Of a stretch of 64,000 nt of DNA, positions 7,995 through 16,070 are shown in pieces. Within the stretch, counting starts at the first letter, position 1, and every line of letters begins with the position of its first letter. Below the pieces are notes generated by a model. It was not told where the DNA came from. It worked only from the letters and a program-made list of their open reading frames with translations, and made no database searches. The translations under genes were made by a program, and so were the position numbers. The DNA comes from Mycolicibacterium diernhoferi (GTDB lineage Bacteria; Actinomycetota; Actinomycetes; Mycobacteriales; Mycobacteriaceae), in contig NZ_CP080332.1 of NCBI RefSeq assembly GCF_019456655.1, positions 2,480,001 through 2,544,000 of the forward strand, written 5' to 3'.

Positions 7995-9359
7995 ATGGTT
8001 GCAACCGGAATGCTGTCGCAGGCCACTCTGGAACAGCTCGTCGCGGCCCACGAGGTCGACACCGTCATCGTCGCGTTCCCCGACATGCAGGGCCGGCTCA
8101 CCGGGAAGCGGGTCTCGGCGCGGCTGTTCGTCGAGGAGGTGGCCGCGCACGGCGCCGAATGCTGCAACTACCTGCTGGCCGTCGACGTCGACATGAACAC
8201 CGTCGACGGCTACGCCATGTCGAGCTGGGAGACCGGCTATGGCGACATGGTGATGACCCCGGACTTCGGTACGCTGCGCCGGTTGCCGTGGCTGCCGGGT
8301 ACCGCGCTGGTGATGGCCGACCTGTCCTTCACCGACGGCCGACCGGTGGCCGTCGCCCCGCGCAGCATCCTGCGCGCCCAGCTGGACCGGCTGGCGCAGC
8401 GCGGACTGACGGCGTTCGTCGGCACCGAGCTGGAATTCATGGTGTTCGACGACACCTACCGCGACGCGTGGCACGCCGGATACCGGGACCTGACACCGGC
8501 CAGCGATTACAACATCGACTACGCAATGCTGGCCTCCACCCGGATGGAGCCGCTGCTGCGCGACATCCGCCTCGGGATGGAAGGCGCCGGGATGTACTGC
8601 GAGGGCGTGAAGGGGGAATGCAACCTCGGGCAGCAGGAGATCGCGTTCCGCTACGACGAGGCCCTGACCACCTGCGACAACCACACCATCTACAAGAACG
8701 GCGCCAAGGAGATCGCCGATCAGCACGGCAAGTCGATCACCTTCATGGCGAAATTCGACGAGCACGAGGGCAACAGCTGCCACATCCACATATCGCTCCG
8801 TCATACGGACGGTTCGGCTGTCTTTGCCGATGACTCCGGCCCCGACGGCATGTCGGCGATGTTCCGCAGCTTCGTGGCGGGGCAACTCGCCACCCTGCGC
8901 GAGATGACGCTGTTCTACGCGCCGAACATCAACTCCTACAAGCGCTTCGCCGACGGGAGCTTCGCGCCGACCGCGGTGGCCTGGGGGATGGACAACCGGA
9001 CCTGCGCGCTGCGGGTGGTCGGTCACGGCCACGGGATGCGGATGGAGTGCCGAGCGCCCGGCGGTGACGTGAACCAGTACCTGGCCGTCTCGGCGCTGAT
9101 CGCCGGCGGGCTGCACGGCATCGACGCGGGCTTGGCGCTGGAGGACGCGTGCACCGGCAACGCGTACGCCGGCGGCGCGCAACGGTTACCGAACACCCTG
9201 GCCGATGCGGCCGCACTGTTCGAGGGCTCCGAGGTCGCCCGCGCCGCCTTCGGCGAGGAGATCGTCGCGCACTACCTGAACAATGCGCGGGTCGAACTGA
9301 CCGCGTTCAACGCCGCGGTCACCGACTGGGAGAGGGTGCGCGGCTTTGAACGCCTCTGA
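7995..9359 (+). CDS. glnA4: Glutamine-synthetase-like gamma-glutamylamine ligase (GlnA4 type)
   Basis: A 454-residue member of the glutamine synthetase superfamily, similar to M. tuberculosis GlnA4 (Rv2860c). The ATP/glutamate site is recognisable: GTELEFMVF, KGECNLGQQEIAF, NSCHIHISL and NSYKRFADGSFAP followed by WGMDNRTCALRV. The CRAPGGDVNQYLA motif replaces the R-x-P-D-x-x-x-N-P-Y of true glutamine synthetases, typical of enzymes that glutamylate polyamines or ethanolamine rather than ammonia. The next genes encode an amidotransferase/hydrolase, an aldehyde dehydrogenase and an SDR, which fits a pathway that oxidises the gamma-glutamylated amine. Substrate is inferred. Confidence 0.88.
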   Translation: MVATGMLSQATLEQLVAAHEVDTVIVAFPDMQGRLTGKRVSARLFVEEVAAHGAECCNYLLAVDVDMNTVDGYAMSSWETGYGDMVMTPDFGTLRRLPWLPGTALVMADLSFTDGRPVAVAPRSILRAQLDRLAQRGLTAFVGTELEFMVFDDTYRDAWHAGYRDLTPASDYNIDYAMLASTRMEPLLRDIRLGMEGAGMYCEGVKGECNLGQQEIAFRYDEALTTCDNHTIYKNGAKEIADQHGKSITFMAKFDEHEGNSCHIHISLRHTDGSAVFADDSGPDGMSAMFRSFVAGQLATLREMTLFYAPNINSYKRFADGSFAPTAVAWGMDNRTCALRVVGHGHGMRMECRAPGGDVNQYLAVSALIAGGLHGIDAGLALEDACTGNAYAGGAQRLPNTLADAAALFEGSEVARAAFGEEIVAHYLNNARVELTAFNAAVTDWERVRGFERL

Positions 9360-10116
9360 GCCGGGAGACAGCCCGCCGGTCCTGGGGCTGACCACCTACC
9401 TGCAGCGCGCCCAGAGCGGCGTCTGGGATGTCGACGCCTCCTTCCTGCCCGCCATCTACATCGAGGGCGTCAACCGCGGCGGAGCCGTCGCCACGCTGTT
9501 GCCCCCGCAGCCCGGCGGCACCGAAGTGGCCGAGCGCGTGCTGGACGGAATCGACGGCCTGATCATCACCGGTGGACGCGACGTCAATCCGGAAAGCTAT
9601 GGCCGGCTTCGACACCCGACCACCGACGAGCCGATGGGTGAACGAGACGCCTGGGAGTTCGCACTCCTGCGCGCCGCGCTGCGGCGCAGCATGCCGGTGC
9701 TGGGCATCTGCCGGGGAGCGCAGGTGCTCAACGTCGCCCTCGGCGGCACCCTGCACCAGCACCTGCCCGATGTGCTCGGCCACACCCGGCATCAGCGGGG
9801 CAACGCGGTCTTCTCCACCTCGTCGGTGCGCACCGTGGCGGGCACCCGGCTGGCCGCGCTGATCGGCGACTCCTCGGACGCACAGTGCTACCACCATCAG
9901 GCTATCGACCGGCTCGGCGACGGACTGATCGTCAGCGCCCGCGACACCGTCGACGGGGTCATCGAAGCGGTCGAACTCGGAGCTGCCGGACCGGGGCGTG
10001 CGCCCTTCGTGCTCGCCGTCCAGTGGCATCCCGAGGAACGGCTCGACGATGTGCGGCTGTTCACCGCGGTCGCCGAGGCCGCCGCCGACTACGCGAAAGG
10101 CAAGGTCGCCACATGA
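9346..10116 (+). CDS. Class I glutamine amidotransferase, gamma-glutamyl hydrolase (PuuD-like)
   Basis: A 256-residue peptidase C26-type enzyme, similar to Rv2859c and to E. coli PuuD, which hydrolyses gamma-glutamyl-GABA. The nucleophile cysteine is in VLGICRGAQVLNVALGG (about residue 124), and the His/Glu pair is in VQWHPEER near the C-terminus. Expected to release glutamate from the oxidised gamma-glutamyl intermediate made by GlnA4 and AldC. It uses a TTG start that overlaps the end of glnA4 by 14 bases, and its stop overlaps the ATG of aldC (ATGA), so the three are translationally coupled. Confidence 0.88.
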   Translation: MNASEPGDSPPVLGLTTYLQRAQSGVWDVDASFLPAIYIEGVNRGGAVATLLPPQPGGTEVAERVLDGIDGLIITGGRDVNPESYGRLRHPTTDEPMGERDAWEFALLRAALRRSMPVLGICRGAQVLNVALGGTLHQHLPDVLGHTRHQRGNAVFSTSSVRTVAGTRLAALIGDSSDAQCYHHQAIDRLGDGLIVSARDTVDGVIEAVELGAAGPGRAPFVLAVQWHPEERLDDVRLFTAVAEAAADYAKGKVAT

Positions 10117-11480
10117 GCACCTGCACGGTGATCAACCCGGCCACCGAGGAAGCGCTGTGCGAGGTCGACCTGCTCGACGTCGCCGCGGTCGACGACGCGG
10201 TGGCGCGCGCCAAATCCGCTCAGCGCCGCTGGGCGCGGCTGGCGCCGGCGGACCGGGCCGGCGCGCTGCGGGCCTTCGCGGCCGTCGTGGACGCCCACAT
10301 CGACGAGCTCGCAGCCCTGGAAGTGGCGAACTCCGGACACCCGATCGGGCAGGCAGAAGGGGAGGCCGGGCACGTCCGCGACGTGCTGAACTACTACGCC
10401 GCGAGCCCTGAACGCCTTGTCGGCCAGCAGATCCCGGTGGCCGGGGGGCTCGATGTCACCTTCAACGAACCGCTCGGCGTGGTCGGGGTGATCACCCCGT
10501 GGAACTTCCCGATGACCATCGCCTCGTGGGGTTTCGCCCCGGCGCTGGCCGCCGGGAACGCGGTCGTGCTCAAACCCGCCGAGTGGACTCCGCTGACCAC
10601 CATGCGGCTGGCGGAACTGGCGGTGGCCTCGGGGCTGGACCCGGACCTGTTCCAGGTGCTGCCCGGCGCCGGGACGGTGGTCGGTGAACGCTTCGTCACC
10701 CACCCGGATGTGCGCAAGATCGTGTTCACCGGATCGACCGCGGTCGGTACCCGGGTGATGGCCGGCGCCGCCGCACAGGTCAAGCGGGTCACCCTCGAAC
10801 TCGGCGGCAAGAGCGCCAACATCGTGTTCGACGACTGCGACCTGGAACGCGCGGCCGCCACCGCACCCTACGGTGTCTTCGACAACGCCGGACAGGACTG
10901 CTGCGCGCGCAGCCGGATCCTGGTGCAGCGCACCGTATACGACCGCTTCATGGAACTGCTCGAGCCGGCCGTCGCCGGGGTGGTGGTCGGCGACCCGGCC
11001 TCCCGGGACACCGAGATGGGGCCGCTGGTATCGCGGCCGCACTGGGAGTCGGTGCGCGGCTACGTCCCCGACGACGCGCCGGTGGCGTTCCGGGGCTCCG
11101 CCCCGGAAGGGCCAGGATTCTGGTTCCCGCCAACGGTATTGACCCCGCAGCGCAGCGATCCAACCGTCACCGAGGAGATCTTCGGCCCGGTGGTGACGGT
11201 GCTGGCGTTCGACGACGAGGCCGACGCGGTGACACTGGCCAACGACACCAGATACGGGCTGTCCGGGTCGATCTGGACCGACAACGTATCGCGCGCACTG
11301 CGGGTCAGCCGGGCCGTCGAGGCCGGCAACCTGAGCGTCAACTCGCACTCCTCGGTGCGGTACGCCACCCCGTTCGGTGGCTTCAAGCAGTCGGGTCTGG
11401 GCCGGGAACTGGGACCGCAGGCCCCGTTGTCGTTCACCGAGACCAAGAACGTCTTCATCGCCATCGCCGATGAGCAGTAG
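10113..11480 (+). CDS. aldC: NAD(P)-dependent aldehyde dehydrogenase
   Basis: A 455-residue aldehyde dehydrogenase, similar to Rv2858c (AldC). It shows WNFPMTIASWGFAPALAAGN (cofactor-binding start), the general-base glutamate in LELGGKSAN (about residue 229), the catalytic C263 in NAGQDCCARSR and the EEIFGPV motif. In this operon it probably oxidises the gamma-glutamyl-aminoaldehyde to the acid. ATG at 10113 overlaps the preceding stop. Substrate is inferred from neighbours. Confidence 0.92.
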   Translation: MSTCTVINPATEEALCEVDLLDVAAVDDAVARAKSAQRRWARLAPADRAGALRAFAAVVDAHIDELAALEVANSGHPIGQAEGEAGHVRDVLNYYAASPERLVGQQIPVAGGLDVTFNEPLGVVGVITPWNFPMTIASWGFAPALAAGNAVVLKPAEWTPLTTMRLAELAVASGLDPDLFQVLPGAGTVVGERFVTHPDVRKIVFTGSTAVGTRVMAGAAAQVKRVTLELGGKSANIVFDDCDLERAAATAPYGVFDNAGQDCCARSRILVQRTVYDRFMELLEPAVAGVVVGDPASRDTEMGPLVSRPHWESVRGYVPDDAPVAFRGSAPEGPGFWFPPTVLTPQRSDPTVTEEIFGPVVTVLAFDDEADAVTLANDTRYGLSGSIWTDNVSRALRVSRAVEAGNLSVNSHSSVRYATPFGGFKQSGLGRELGPQAPLSFTETKNVFIAIADEQ

Positions 11481-11506
11481 ACGACGAGCAGTAAGGAGTC
11501 ACCACC

Positions 11507-12280
11507 ATGGATCTGACCCAGCGACTCAAGGACAAGGTCGCCGTCATCACCGGCGGCGCCAGCGGCATCGGCCTGGCGGCCGCCAAACGGATGCAGGCCG
11601 AAGGCGCGGTCGTCGTCCTCGGTGATCTCGACGAGACCGCCGGGCGTTCGGTCGCCAATGACCTGAACGTCACCTTCGTGCCCGTCGACGTCTCCGATCA
11701 GGCGGCGGTGGACAACCTGTTCGACACGGCCTTCGACGTCCACGGGGGCGTGGACATCGCGTTCAACAACGCCGGTATCAGCCCGCCCGAGGACGATCTG
11801 ATCGAGAACACCGGCATCGACGCGTGGCAGCGGGTGCAGGACATCAACCTCAAATCGGTGTTCTTCTGCTGCAAGGCGGCGCTGCGGCACATGGTTCCGG
11901 CGCAGAAGGGGTCGATCGTCAACACCGCATCGTTCGTCGCGGTGATGGGGTCGGCGACCTCGCAGATCTCCTACACCGCCTCCAAGGGCGGCGTGCTGGC
12001 CATGTCGCGCGAGCTCGGTGTCCAGTACGCGCGCCAGGGCATCCGGGTCAACGCGCTGTGCCCGGGGCCGGTGAACACCCCGCTGCTGCAGGAACTGTTC
12101 GCCAAGGATCCCGAGCGGGCGGCGCGCCGGCTGGTGCACGTCCCGGTCGGCCGGTTCGCCGAACCCGAGGAACTGGCCGCCGCCGTTGCGTTCCTGGCCA
12201 GCGACGACGCCTCCTTCATCACCGCCTCCAGTTTTCTCGTCGACGGTGGCATCAGCGGCCACTACGTCACGCCGCTGTGA
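11507..12280 (+). CDS. Short-chain dehydrogenase/reductase
   Basis: A 257-residue classical SDR, similar to Rv2857c. It has the nucleotide-binding TGGASGIG motif at about residues 14-21, NNAG in IAFNNAGIS, and the catalytic YTASK (Tyr/Lys) near residue 158. Position after aldC, 26 bases downstream with AAGGAG as ribosome-binding site, suggests that it oxidises an alcohol to the aldehyde used by AldC. That would suit an amino alcohol such as ethanolamine better than a diamine, whose oxidation normally needs a flavin oxidase. It could instead act on an unrelated alcohol. Confidence 0.9.
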   Translation: MDLTQRLKDKVAVITGGASGIGLAAAKRMQAEGAVVVLGDLDETAGRSVANDLNVTFVPVDVSDQAAVDNLFDTAFDVHGGVDIAFNNAGISPPEDDLIENTGIDAWQRVQDINLKSVFFCCKAALRHMVPAQKGSIVNTASFVAVMGSATSQISYTASKGGVLAMSRELGVQYARQGIRVNALCPGPVNTPLLQELFAKDPERAARRLVHVPVGRFAEPEELAAAVAFLASDDASFITASSFLVDGGISGHYVTPL

Positions 12281-12284
12281 GCCG

Positions 12285-13010
12285 ATGATGGATTCTGAAC
12301 CCGACCCCGCACCGACCGCCGAGACCCTGCTGCGTCCGGTCCGGCTGGGCAACGCCTTCGAGGACACCGTGGCCCGGCTGCTGGAGACGATTCGGCTGGG
12401 CGTGCTGGCCCCGGGGGAGTCGTTGCCGCCGGAACGCGAACTGGCGGTCCGGCTGGGGGTCAGCCGCGACACGGTGCGCGAGGCGATCAAATCGCTGGCC
12501 GACGCCGGTTATCTGCAGTCCCGCCGCGGGCGCTACGGCGGCACCTTCCTGGCCGAGCAGCTACCCACGCCGCGCGCCGCCGGGGTCCGGCTCGATCGCG
12601 CCGACATCGACGATGCGCTGCGGCTGCGGGAGATCCTGGAGGTCGGTGCCGCGCGGATGGCCGCCGGCCGCAGCCTCGGCGAGGTCGAGGCCGCGACGCT
12701 GCGCAACCGGCTCGCCGACGTCCGCGCGGCCACATCCGAGGATTACCGCCGGCTGGACTCGCGGCTGCACCTGGCGATCGCCGAGGCGGCCGGGTCGCCG
12801 TCGCTGGTGCCGCTGGTGGCCGAGAACCGGATGCGGGTCAACGCCCTGCTGGATCAGATCCCGTTGCTGCAGCGCAATATCGCGCACTCCGATGAGCAGC
12901 ATCAGGCCATCGTGGAGGCGATCCTGGCCGGCGATGAGCAGGCCGCCGCCGACGCGATGTGCGCCCACCTGGCGGGTTCGGCGGCGCTGCTGCACGGATT
13001 CCTGGACTGA
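12285..13010 (+). CDS. FadR/GntR-family transcriptional regulator
   Basis: A 241-residue regulator with an N-terminal winged helix-turn-helix (LAPGESLPPERELAVRLGVSRDTVREAIKSL, about residues 41-70) and a C-terminal FCD ligand-binding domain rich in helices. The FCD metal-ligand pattern is suggested by D..R in ALRLREILEVGAARMAAG, HLAIAEAAGSP and the H of DEQHQAIVEAI. It is the last gene of the glnA4 operon, separated from the SDR by 4 bases, and probably senses a pathway metabolite. I did not find a convincing operator. ATG 12285 and ATG 12288 are equally possible starts. Confidence 0.88.
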   Translation: MMDSEPDPAPTAETLLRPVRLGNAFEDTVARLLETIRLGVLAPGESLPPERELAVRLGVSRDTVREAIKSLADAGYLQSRRGRYGGTFLAEQLPTPRAAGVRLDRADIDDALRLREILEVGAARMAAGRSLGEVEAATLRNRLADVRAATSEDYRRLDSRLHLAIAEAAGSPSLVPLVAENRMRVNALLDQIPLLQRNIAHSDEQHQAIVEAILAGDEQAAADAMCAHLAGSAALLHGFLD

Positions 13011-13013
13011 GGT

Positions 13014-13019
13014 TAGATT
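13014..13019 (+). promoter_or_regulatory. -10 element of the ArsR-family gene
   Basis: TAGATT, 7 bases before the ATG at 13027, implies that the sensor gene has its own leaderless transcript although it sits 16 bases after the fadR-type gene. Confidence 0.5.
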
Positions 13020-13026
13020 TGCAGCC

Positions 13027-13347
13027 ATGACCGATCCCTCGGTGGTGGCGCGGGCCTCGTCCGCGCTGGCCGACGTCGATACCGCCGGCTGGGCGCAGCG
13101 GTTCGACCTGCTCTCCGATCCGCACCGCCTCGAGATCCTGCTCAGCCTGCACCGGGCACCGGGCATCTGCGTCGGCGACCTGGCGGCGGCGCTGGGCCGG
13201 TCCGAGAACGCGGTGTCCCAGGCCCTGCGCATCCTGCGTCAGCAGGGCTGGGTGAGCAGTGTCCGGGTCGGCCGCTCGGTCAGCTATCGACTCGAGGACG
13301 AGATCGTGCATGACCTGCTGCACTGGATCGGCGCCGGGCACAGCTGA
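13027..13347 (+). CDS. ArsR/SmtB-family repressor, probably Ni/Co-sensing
   Basis: A 106-residue single-domain winged helix protein. The core LLSDPHRLEILLSL, ICVGDLAAALGRSENAVSQALRIL and VSYRLEDEIVHDLL is that of ArsR/SmtB sensors such as NmtR and KmtR. The C-terminal helix carries D91, H95, H99 and H105, a plausible alpha-5 type metal site, and Cys48 precedes the recognition helices. The cobalt/nickel transporter cbiMNQO lies 940 bases downstream, supporting nickel or cobalt as ligand. Metal identity is an inference. Confidence 0.8.
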   Translation: MTDPSVVARASSALADVDTAGWAQRFDLLSDPHRLEILLSLHRAPGICVGDLAAALGRSENAVSQALRILRQQGWVSSVRVGRSVSYRLEDEIVHDLLHWIGAGHS

Positions 13348-13403
13348 GGCGGCAATTCGGTCAATCCGGCATGTGCGCCGCCGGTGGGGATCACCATCGA
13401 TGC

Positions 13404-14237
13404 ATGGGCGCCGAAGTCGATCCGAACCCCGCCGATGCCGATCGCGCGGTGAAGGCCAAACACCGCGCGCTCTGGGCCTCCGGCGACTACGCCGCGGTGG
13501 CAGGCGAACTCATCCCCGAACTCGGGCCCGAACTGGTGCGCGCATGCCGTGTCCGGCCCGGTGACCGGGTGCTCGACGTCGCGGCGGGGGCGGGCAACGC
13601 CGCGATTCCGGCGGCACTGGCCGGAGCATCGGTCACCGCGGGCGATCTCACCCCGGAACTGTTCGAGGCGGGCCGCGCACATGCGGCGCAGCACGGTGTG
13701 GAGTTGGAGTGGGTGGAGGCCGATGCCGAGGCGATGCCGTTCGCGGACAACGCCTTCGACATCGTCATGTCGTGTGTCGGGGTGATGTTCGCGCCGCGGC
13801 ATCAGGCGGCCGCCGACGAACTGCTGCGGGTCTGCCGGCCCGGCGGCACCATCGGCCTGATCAACTGGACACCAACGGGTTTCATCGGTCGACTGTTCGC
13901 CACCATGAAGCCCTACGCGCCGCCACCCCCGCCCGGGGCCGGCCCGGCGCCGCTGTGGGGCGACGAGGCCCATGTGCGCGAGTTGTTCGGCGATCGCCTC
14001 ACCGATGTCACCTTCCGGCACCAGACCGTGGCATTCGATCACTGCACCGACCCGCTGGAATTCCGCGAGTACTGGAAGCGCAATTACGGGCCCACCATCG
14101 CGGTGTACACGTTCAATGCCGGCCGGCCCGAACGGGTCGCGGCACTGGACGAGGCCTTCCTGGACTTCCTGACCGAGACGCAGCGCGACGGCCACTGGGA
14201 CGCCGAGTACCTGCTGGTGACCGGGACGGCCGCATAG
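13404..14237 (+). CDS. Class I SAM-dependent methyltransferase
   Basis: A 277-residue methyltransferase of the methyltransferase-11 type. Motif I is VRPGDRVLDVAAGAGNAA (about residues 47-64), the acidic end of the second strand is in VTAGDLTPELFE, then FADNAFDIVMSCVGVMFAP (motif for the catalytic loop) and RVCRPGGTIGLINW. The substrate is unknown. ATG 13404 follows a GGTGGGGAT ribosome-binding site; an in-frame ATG at 13371 gives 11 unconserved-looking extra residues. It stands between the ArsR sensor and the cobalt/nickel transporter. Confidence 0.85.
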   Translation: MGAEVDPNPADADRAVKAKHRALWASGDYAAVAGELIPELGPELVRACRVRPGDRVLDVAAGAGNAAIPAALAGASVTAGDLTPELFEAGRAHAAQHGVELEWVEADAEAMPFADNAFDIVMSCVGVMFAPRHQAAADELLRVCRPGGTIGLINWTPTGFIGRLFATMKPYAPPPPPGAGPAPLWGDEAHVRELFGDRLTDVTFRHQTVAFDHCTDPLEFREYWKRNYGPTIAVYTFNAGRPERVAALDEAFLDFLTETQRDGHWDAEYLLVTGTAA

Positions 14238-14254
14238 CTGATCGTCTGTTCATC

Positions 14255-14283
14255 TGGACAGATATCGGCACGGGTCTTAGGCT
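14255..14283 (+). promoter_or_regulatory. Promoter of cbiMNQO
   Basis: -35 TGGACA at 14255-14260 and -10 TAGGCT at 14278-14283 are separated by 17 bases, a good SigA-type match. The predicted start at about 14290 coincides with the first cbiM ATG, so the message would be leaderless. There is no room for a cobalamin riboswitch between 14238 and 14289. Confidence 0.65.
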
Positions 14284-14289
14284 CGATGA

Positions 14290-14964
14290 ATGACTCAGCA
14301 GCTCGTCGCCATGCATATGAGCGACGGCATCATCAACGCGCCTGTCTCGCTGATGTTCGCAGCCATTGCCGTTGCCGCCCTTGGCTTCTGCGGCTGGCGT
14401 GCGCAACGCGAACTCGATGAGCGCACCGTCCCGCTGGCCGGCCTGGTCGCCGCTTTCATCTTCGCCGTGCAGATGGTGAACTTCCCGATCCTGCCGGGGG
14501 TCAGCGGTCACCTGCTCGGTGGGGCGCTGGCGGCCATCCTGGTCGGCCCCTACACCGGCGCGCTGTGTGTGGCCATCGTCCTGGTGGTGCAGAGCCTGCT
14601 GTTCGCGGACGGCGGCGTCAGTGCGCTGGGCACCAACATCGCCAACATGTCGCTCATCGGCGTCGCGGCGGGCTACGGCACCGCGGTGCTGGCCTACCGG
14701 CTCACCAAACAGCTGGGGCCCTCGGCGTTCATCGCGGCCGTCGTCGGAACTGTCTGCGCGTCAATGGGTTTCGTCGCCGAGTATGCGATCGGCGGTGCCG
14801 CCACGGCCTCGCTGACCACGGTCGCCGGCTATATGTTCGGCACCCACCTGCTGATCGGGATCGGTGAGGGCGTGATCACCGCGCTGACGGTGGTGGCCGT
14901 GGCCCGTGCGCGCCCCGATCTGGTGTACCTGCTGCGCCGCACCCGCCAGCAGGTACCGGCATGA
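14290..14964 (+). CDS. cbiM: Cobalt/nickel ECF transporter S component CbiM
   Basis: Integral membrane substrate-binding subunit of an energy-coupling-factor importer for Co2+ or Ni2+. The family signature MHMSDGIIN is at residues 8-16, followed by about six hydrophobic helices and the conserved MVNFPILPGVSGHLLGGALAAILVGP block that carries another metal-binding histidine. In CbiM/NikM the amino-terminal Met-His itself binds the metal, so the functional start might be ATG 14311. The promoter spacing, however, points to 14290, giving 224 residues and a seven-residue extension. Confidence 0.9.
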   Translation: MTQQLVAMHMSDGIINAPVSLMFAAIAVAALGFCGWRAQRELDERTVPLAGLVAAFIFAVQMVNFPILPGVSGHLLGGALAAILVGPYTGALCVAIVLVVQSLLFADGGVSALGTNIANMSLIGVAAGYGTAVLAYRLTKQLGPSAFIAAVVGTVCASMGFVAEYAIGGAATASLTTVAGYMFGTHLLIGIGEGVITALTVVAVARARPDLVYLLRRTRQQVPA

Positions 14965-15287
14965 GGTTCTGGGCCGGAGCACTGATCCTCACCCTGCTGA
15001 TCGCCGGTGGGGTGTCCTATCTGGCCAGCGCCAGCCCGGACGGGCTGGACTCGGCGACGCTGCGCGGCTGCGAGGTCGTCGAGGTCGACGGGGCCGAAGA
15101 ACTCACCGGAGACTGCATCGCCCAGCACGCCGACGAGCATGCCCTGGGCGGTTCGCCGCTGGCCGATTACGCGGTGGCCGGACAGGAACACACCGGCGGC
15201 GTGGCCGGGGTGATCGGTGCGCTGGTCACCCTCGCGGTCGCCGGTGGGCTGTTCTGGATCATCGCTCGCCGTCGATCGGCCGGCTGA
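14961..15287 (+). CDS. cbiN: Cobalt/nickel transporter accessory subunit CbiN (PDGLE type)
   Basis: A 108-residue protein with two membrane segments (residues 5-22 and about 80-102). The extracytoplasmic loop starts with the family motif SPDGLD. CbiN associates with CbiM and helps load metal onto its N-terminus. It overlaps cbiM by 4 bases (ATGA) and is followed by cbiQ. The loop holds two cysteines and two histidines (CIAQHADEHA). Confidence 0.88.
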   Translation: MRFWAGALILTLLIAGGVSYLASASPDGLDSATLRGCEVVEVDGAEELTGDCIAQHADEHALGGSPLADYAVAGQEHTGGVAGVIGALVTLAVAGGLFWIIARRRSAG

Positions 15288-15299
15288 GCGAGTCGGGGG

Positions 15300-16070
15300 A
15301 TGGGCACCGGGCACTCGCACCCGTTGTACCGGGACGGGAACTCCTCGCTGCACCGGGCTCCCGCCGAGGTGAAGATCGTCTGCCTGGTGCTGGTGGTGCT
15401 CGCCGTGGTCGCCACGCCGCGGGACATGTTCTGGCCGTACGCGATCTACGCGGTGGCGATCCTGGCGCTCTGGCGGTGGGCGCGCATCCCGCTGCGCTGG
15501 GTTCTGCCGCGGATGCTGATCGAGGCGCCGTTCGTGGTGCTCGCGGTGCTGCTGCCGTTCTCCGAGGGTGGTGAGCGGATCGCCGTCGCCGGAACCCAGC
15601 TTTCGGTGAGCGGCCTGTGGGCGGCGTGGGGCATCGTGGTGAAGGGCACCCTGGGTGTGGCGGCATCGCTGACCGTGGCGGCCACCACCTCGGCCCGCGA
15701 ACTCCCGGTCGCCCTGAGCCGACTCGGGGTGCCCGCGCTGGTGACCTCGATGCTGGTGCTGATGATCCGCTACATCGACGTGCTCAGCGGCGAAGCGCGC
15801 CGGATGCGTTCGGCGCGACTGTCCCGCGGTGACTCCCCGCGGACGCTGCACCAGGCCGGCGCCCTCGCACGCAGTATCGGCGTGCTGTTCCTGAGGTCCT
15901 ACGAGCGCGGCGAACGGGTCTACCTGGCCATGCTGTCGCGGGGATTCGACGGTCGGGTACCCGAACTCGCCATCGGCACGGGCCGGGCACGCGCCCTCGA
16001 CTGGTCGGTGGCCCTGCTGCCCGCCGGGTTCGCCCTCGCGGTGTCCGCGTCGGCCTGGGTGCTGCGATGA
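15300..16070 (+). CDS. cbiQ: Cobalt/nickel ECF transporter T component CbiQ
   Basis: Transmembrane coupling protein (256 residues) that links CbiM to the ATPase CbiO. It begins with the cytoplasmic segment GHSHPLYRDGNSSLHRAPAEVK, followed by four to five hydrophobic helices. The coupling helices carry the Ala-Arg motifs typical of EcfT, in GEARRMRSARLSRGD and YERGERVYLAMLSRGFDG. It starts 12 bases after cbiN and overlaps cbiO by 4 bases. Confidence 0.9.
   Translation: MGTGHSHPLYRDGNSSLHRAPAEVKIVCLVLVVLAVVATPRDMFWPYAIYAVAILALWRWARIPLRWVLPRMLIEAPFVVLAVLLPFSEGGERIAVAGTQLSVSGLWAAWGIVVKGTLGVAASLTVAATTSARELPVALSRLGVPALVTSMLVLMIRYIDVLSGEARRMRSARLSRGDSPRTLHQAGALARSIGVLFLRSYERGERVYLAMLSRGFDGRVPELAIGTGRARALDWSVALLPAGFALAVSASAWVLR

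Noticed and set aside
14238..14289. Cobalamin riboswitch before cbiM
   Set aside because: The gap is 52 bases and lacks the B12 box; a riboswitch needs about 200 bases. None was seen before cobQ, cobO or cobB either.
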